Assembly (NCBI GenBank): GCA_910583855.1
Contig: CAJTYL010000008.1
Span: 1-64,000 of the forward strand
Origin: an uncultured Christensenella sp.
GTDB lineage: Bacteria > Bacillota > Clostridia > Christensenellales > Borkfalkiaceae
Direction: 5' to 3'
DNA length: 64,000 nt
Part shown: piece after piece, positions 62,860 to 64,000 of the stretch
How the letters are laid out: the number at the start of each line of letters is the position of its first letter
Position numbering within the stretch: position 1 is the first letter of the stretch
Notes under the pieces: model-generated
What the model saw: only the letters and a program-made list of their open reading frames with translations
Database searches by the model: none
Told to the model about the DNA's origin: nothing
Program-made: the position numbers and the translations under genes

Positions 62860-63639
62860 ATGAAAAACAAGTATCCGATAGTTCTCGTACACGGAATAAT
62901 GTTAAAGGACGTTAAATTTTTTAAAGCTTTCGGGCGGATAAAAAAATTTTTGAAAAAGTCCGGTTATACGGTATATACGGCAAACACGGACGGGTTCGGC
63001 ACGATAGAACACAACGCCGCGCAACTCAAATCCGAAATCGAAACAATTATCGCCGCCGAAAACAGCGAAAAAGTCAACGTCGTCGCCCACTCAAAGGGCG
63101 GGCTTGACGCAAAATATATGATTAAAAACCTCAATATGGAGGACAAGGTCGCGTCGCTCACCACGCTTTGCACACCGCACAAAGGGTCGCAGATAGCCAC
63201 AAAACTTCTTAACCTCCCAAAACCCGTAAAAAAGTTCATAGCATTCTGGATAAACACCGCATATAAAATGTTCGGAGATAAAAAACCAGACTCCCTTGCA
63301 GTCTGTATACAGCTTCAAAAGGTCGATAACGACGAAATTGCGCCGTCGGGACTTTCAGACAAAGTGTATTGCCAAAGCTATTCGTCAAGGCTATTAAAGG
63401 GAAAAGACGACTTTATAATGGGAATACCCCTTTTCTTTTCAAAAAAATACGAAAAAGATTTAACCGACGGCCTCGTTTCAGTAGAATCGGCGAAGTTCGG
63501 AGAATACAGGGGCGACTGCGTGGAAGGTTCGGTGTCCCATTCGGAAATCGCAGGTTTTATGGTCAAAAAAAAGAAAAAGGAAAAAATTTACGCGTTTTAT
63601 TTGCAGCTTGCAGACGAACTTGCGCAAATGGGATTTTAA
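62860..63639 (+). CDS. alpha/beta-hydrolase, triacylglycerol lipase-like
   Basis: A 259-residue cytosolic hydrolase without a signal peptide. The oxyanion-hole strand is PIVLVHG. The nucleophile elbow is VVAHSKGG, where the first Gly of GxSxG is Ala, as in Bacillus lipases. Candidate acid and base residues are Asp in TDGLVS and His in VSHSEI near the C-terminus. The closest pattern is family I lipase/acyl esterase; the substrate is unknown. It has its own promoter and a bidirectional terminator. Confidence 0.85.
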   Translation: MKNKYPIVLVHGIMLKDVKFFKAFGRIKKFLKKSGYTVYTANTDGFGTIEHNAAQLKSEIETIIAAENSEKVNVVAHSKGGLDAKYMIKNLNMEDKVASLTTLCTPHKGSQIATKLLNLPKPVKKFIAFWINTAYKMFGDKKPDSLAVCIQLQKVDNDEIAPSGLSDKVYCQSYSSRLLKGKDDFIMGIPLFFSKKYEKDLTDGLVSVESAKFGEYRGDCVEGSVSHSEIAGFMVKKKKKEKIYAFYLQLADELAQMGF

Positions 63640-63640
63640 A

Positions 63641-63676
63641 ACGGCAAGCCGCCGCGCTCAATGCGCGGCGGACCGT
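63641..63676. terminator. bidirectional terminator between lipase-like and HNH genes
   Basis: Perfect 9-bp stem CCGCCGCGC/GCGCGGCGG with a 5-nt loop, extended by an outer ACGG/CCGT pair, with a T-rich plus-strand tail. Convergent genes on both sides. Confidence 0.8.
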
Positions 63677-63678
63677 CT

Positions 63679-64000
63679 TTAATTTTTAACAAATTTTTTC
63701 AAATAAGTCAAATCAAGCTTCCATTCGGGTATGCGGTTGCGGCGGCGATGCGCCTCCGTCGCCTCGCCCAAAGCCTTGCGGTATTCAGCGTAGGTGCAGC
63801 CGTTCACTTTCATAAAATGTCTGCTTGCGCGTTCCTCACCGCCCGTCAACGTGGTTCTGCCGATATGGATAACCTCGTGGCAGCTTTTGCACACGGCGAT
63901 AACGTTTTTAAGCTTCTGCAGGGCGTTCTTTTCATCGTATTCCCACTGCTCGTGCGCCTCTAAACGCGCCGATACACCCCCGCATATGCTGCATTTACCG
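63679..64000 (-). CDS. HNH endonuclease-type protein, N-terminus cut by window edge
   Basis: At least 106 residues are visible, open at the window edge. It has the HNH/zinc layout: CSICG, then LEAHEQWEYD, then VCKSCHEVIHIGRT, giving a Cys4 zinc site around two His motifs of a beta-beta-alpha metal nuclease. The C-terminal tail is basic and helical. Such stand-alone HNH proteins occur in restriction, phage and intron contexts; neighbours here do not say which. Confidence 0.8.
   Translation of the reverse strand, partial: GKCSICGGVSARLEAHEQWEYDEKNALQKLKNVIAVCKSCHEVIHIGRTTLTGGEERASRHFMKVNGCTYAEYRKALGEATEAHRRRNRIPEWKLDLTYLKKFVKN

Overview
The window looks like chromosomal DNA from a strictly anaerobic, fermentative bacterium of the Bacillota (class Clostridia), probably gut-associated. 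The evidence is a three-subunit NAD(H)-linked [FeFe] hydrogenase, an oxygen-sensitive class III ribonucleotide reductase (nrdDG), a Rex redox repressor, NiaR control of NAD synthesis, an AddAB recombination nuclease, a K+-dependent membrane pyrophosphatase of the sodium-pumping type, and large BspA-like and beta-helix surface proteins. I cannot place it to genus. An uncultured Christensenellales-type lineage is a guess, not a result.

Layout. 1-2060: end of a tRNA-Gln gene and a lipoprotein SGNH esterase (pectin or acetyl-ester type). 2200-9311: NAD metabolism (pnuC-like transporter; nadB-nadC-niaR), interrupted by an ECF sigma factor and its probable membrane anti-sigma partner, which carries a large leucine-rich-repeat ectodomain. 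9425-17164: a PRC-barrel-like protein, a small membrane protein, and addB-addA. 17269-21218: a lipoprotein of unknown function, a D-2-hydroxyacid dehydrogenase operon and a KdgK-type sugar kinase. 21287-25525: a HIT protein, GltD-like flavoprotein and membrane pyrophosphatase operon, preceded by a small XRE regulator that shares a long palindromic operator with a divergent small gene. 26088-30218: the hydrogenase operon. 30408-55347: nearly 25 kb taken up by two giant surface-protein genes on the minus strand, encoding 6083 and 2203 residues. 55942-62487: a sodium:neurotransmitter-family symporter bracketed by a 25-bp inverted repeat, then rex, glk, dut, nrdG and nrdD. 62860-64000: an esterase and the end of an HNH nuclease gene.

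How the parts fit. The hydrogenase, Rex, NrdDG and pyrophosphatase describe redox and energy handling in an anaerobe. PnuC, NadB, NadC and NiaR supply and control the NAD pool those enzymes use. The SGNH lipoprotein and KdgK suggest use of acetylated pectin-like polysaccharide. The sigma/anti-sigma pair and the giant locus are the surface and sensing layer.

The most unusual material is the giant locus: an 18-kb gene built from three beta-helix blocks, each restarted by a recognisable cap module, then a long run of MBG-like adhesin domains and a C-terminal membrane anchor. It has a roughly 290-nt leader with a small basic ORF that overlaps the giant start as ATGA. Also notable are several genes whose -10 box lies only 6-9 nt upstream of the start codon and that lack a ribosome-binding site (leaderless candidates), an SD-sequestering leader on the SGNH lipoprotein, and the inverted repeats around the symporter. 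All promoters, operators and terminators are read by eye from the sequence. No homology search was run.
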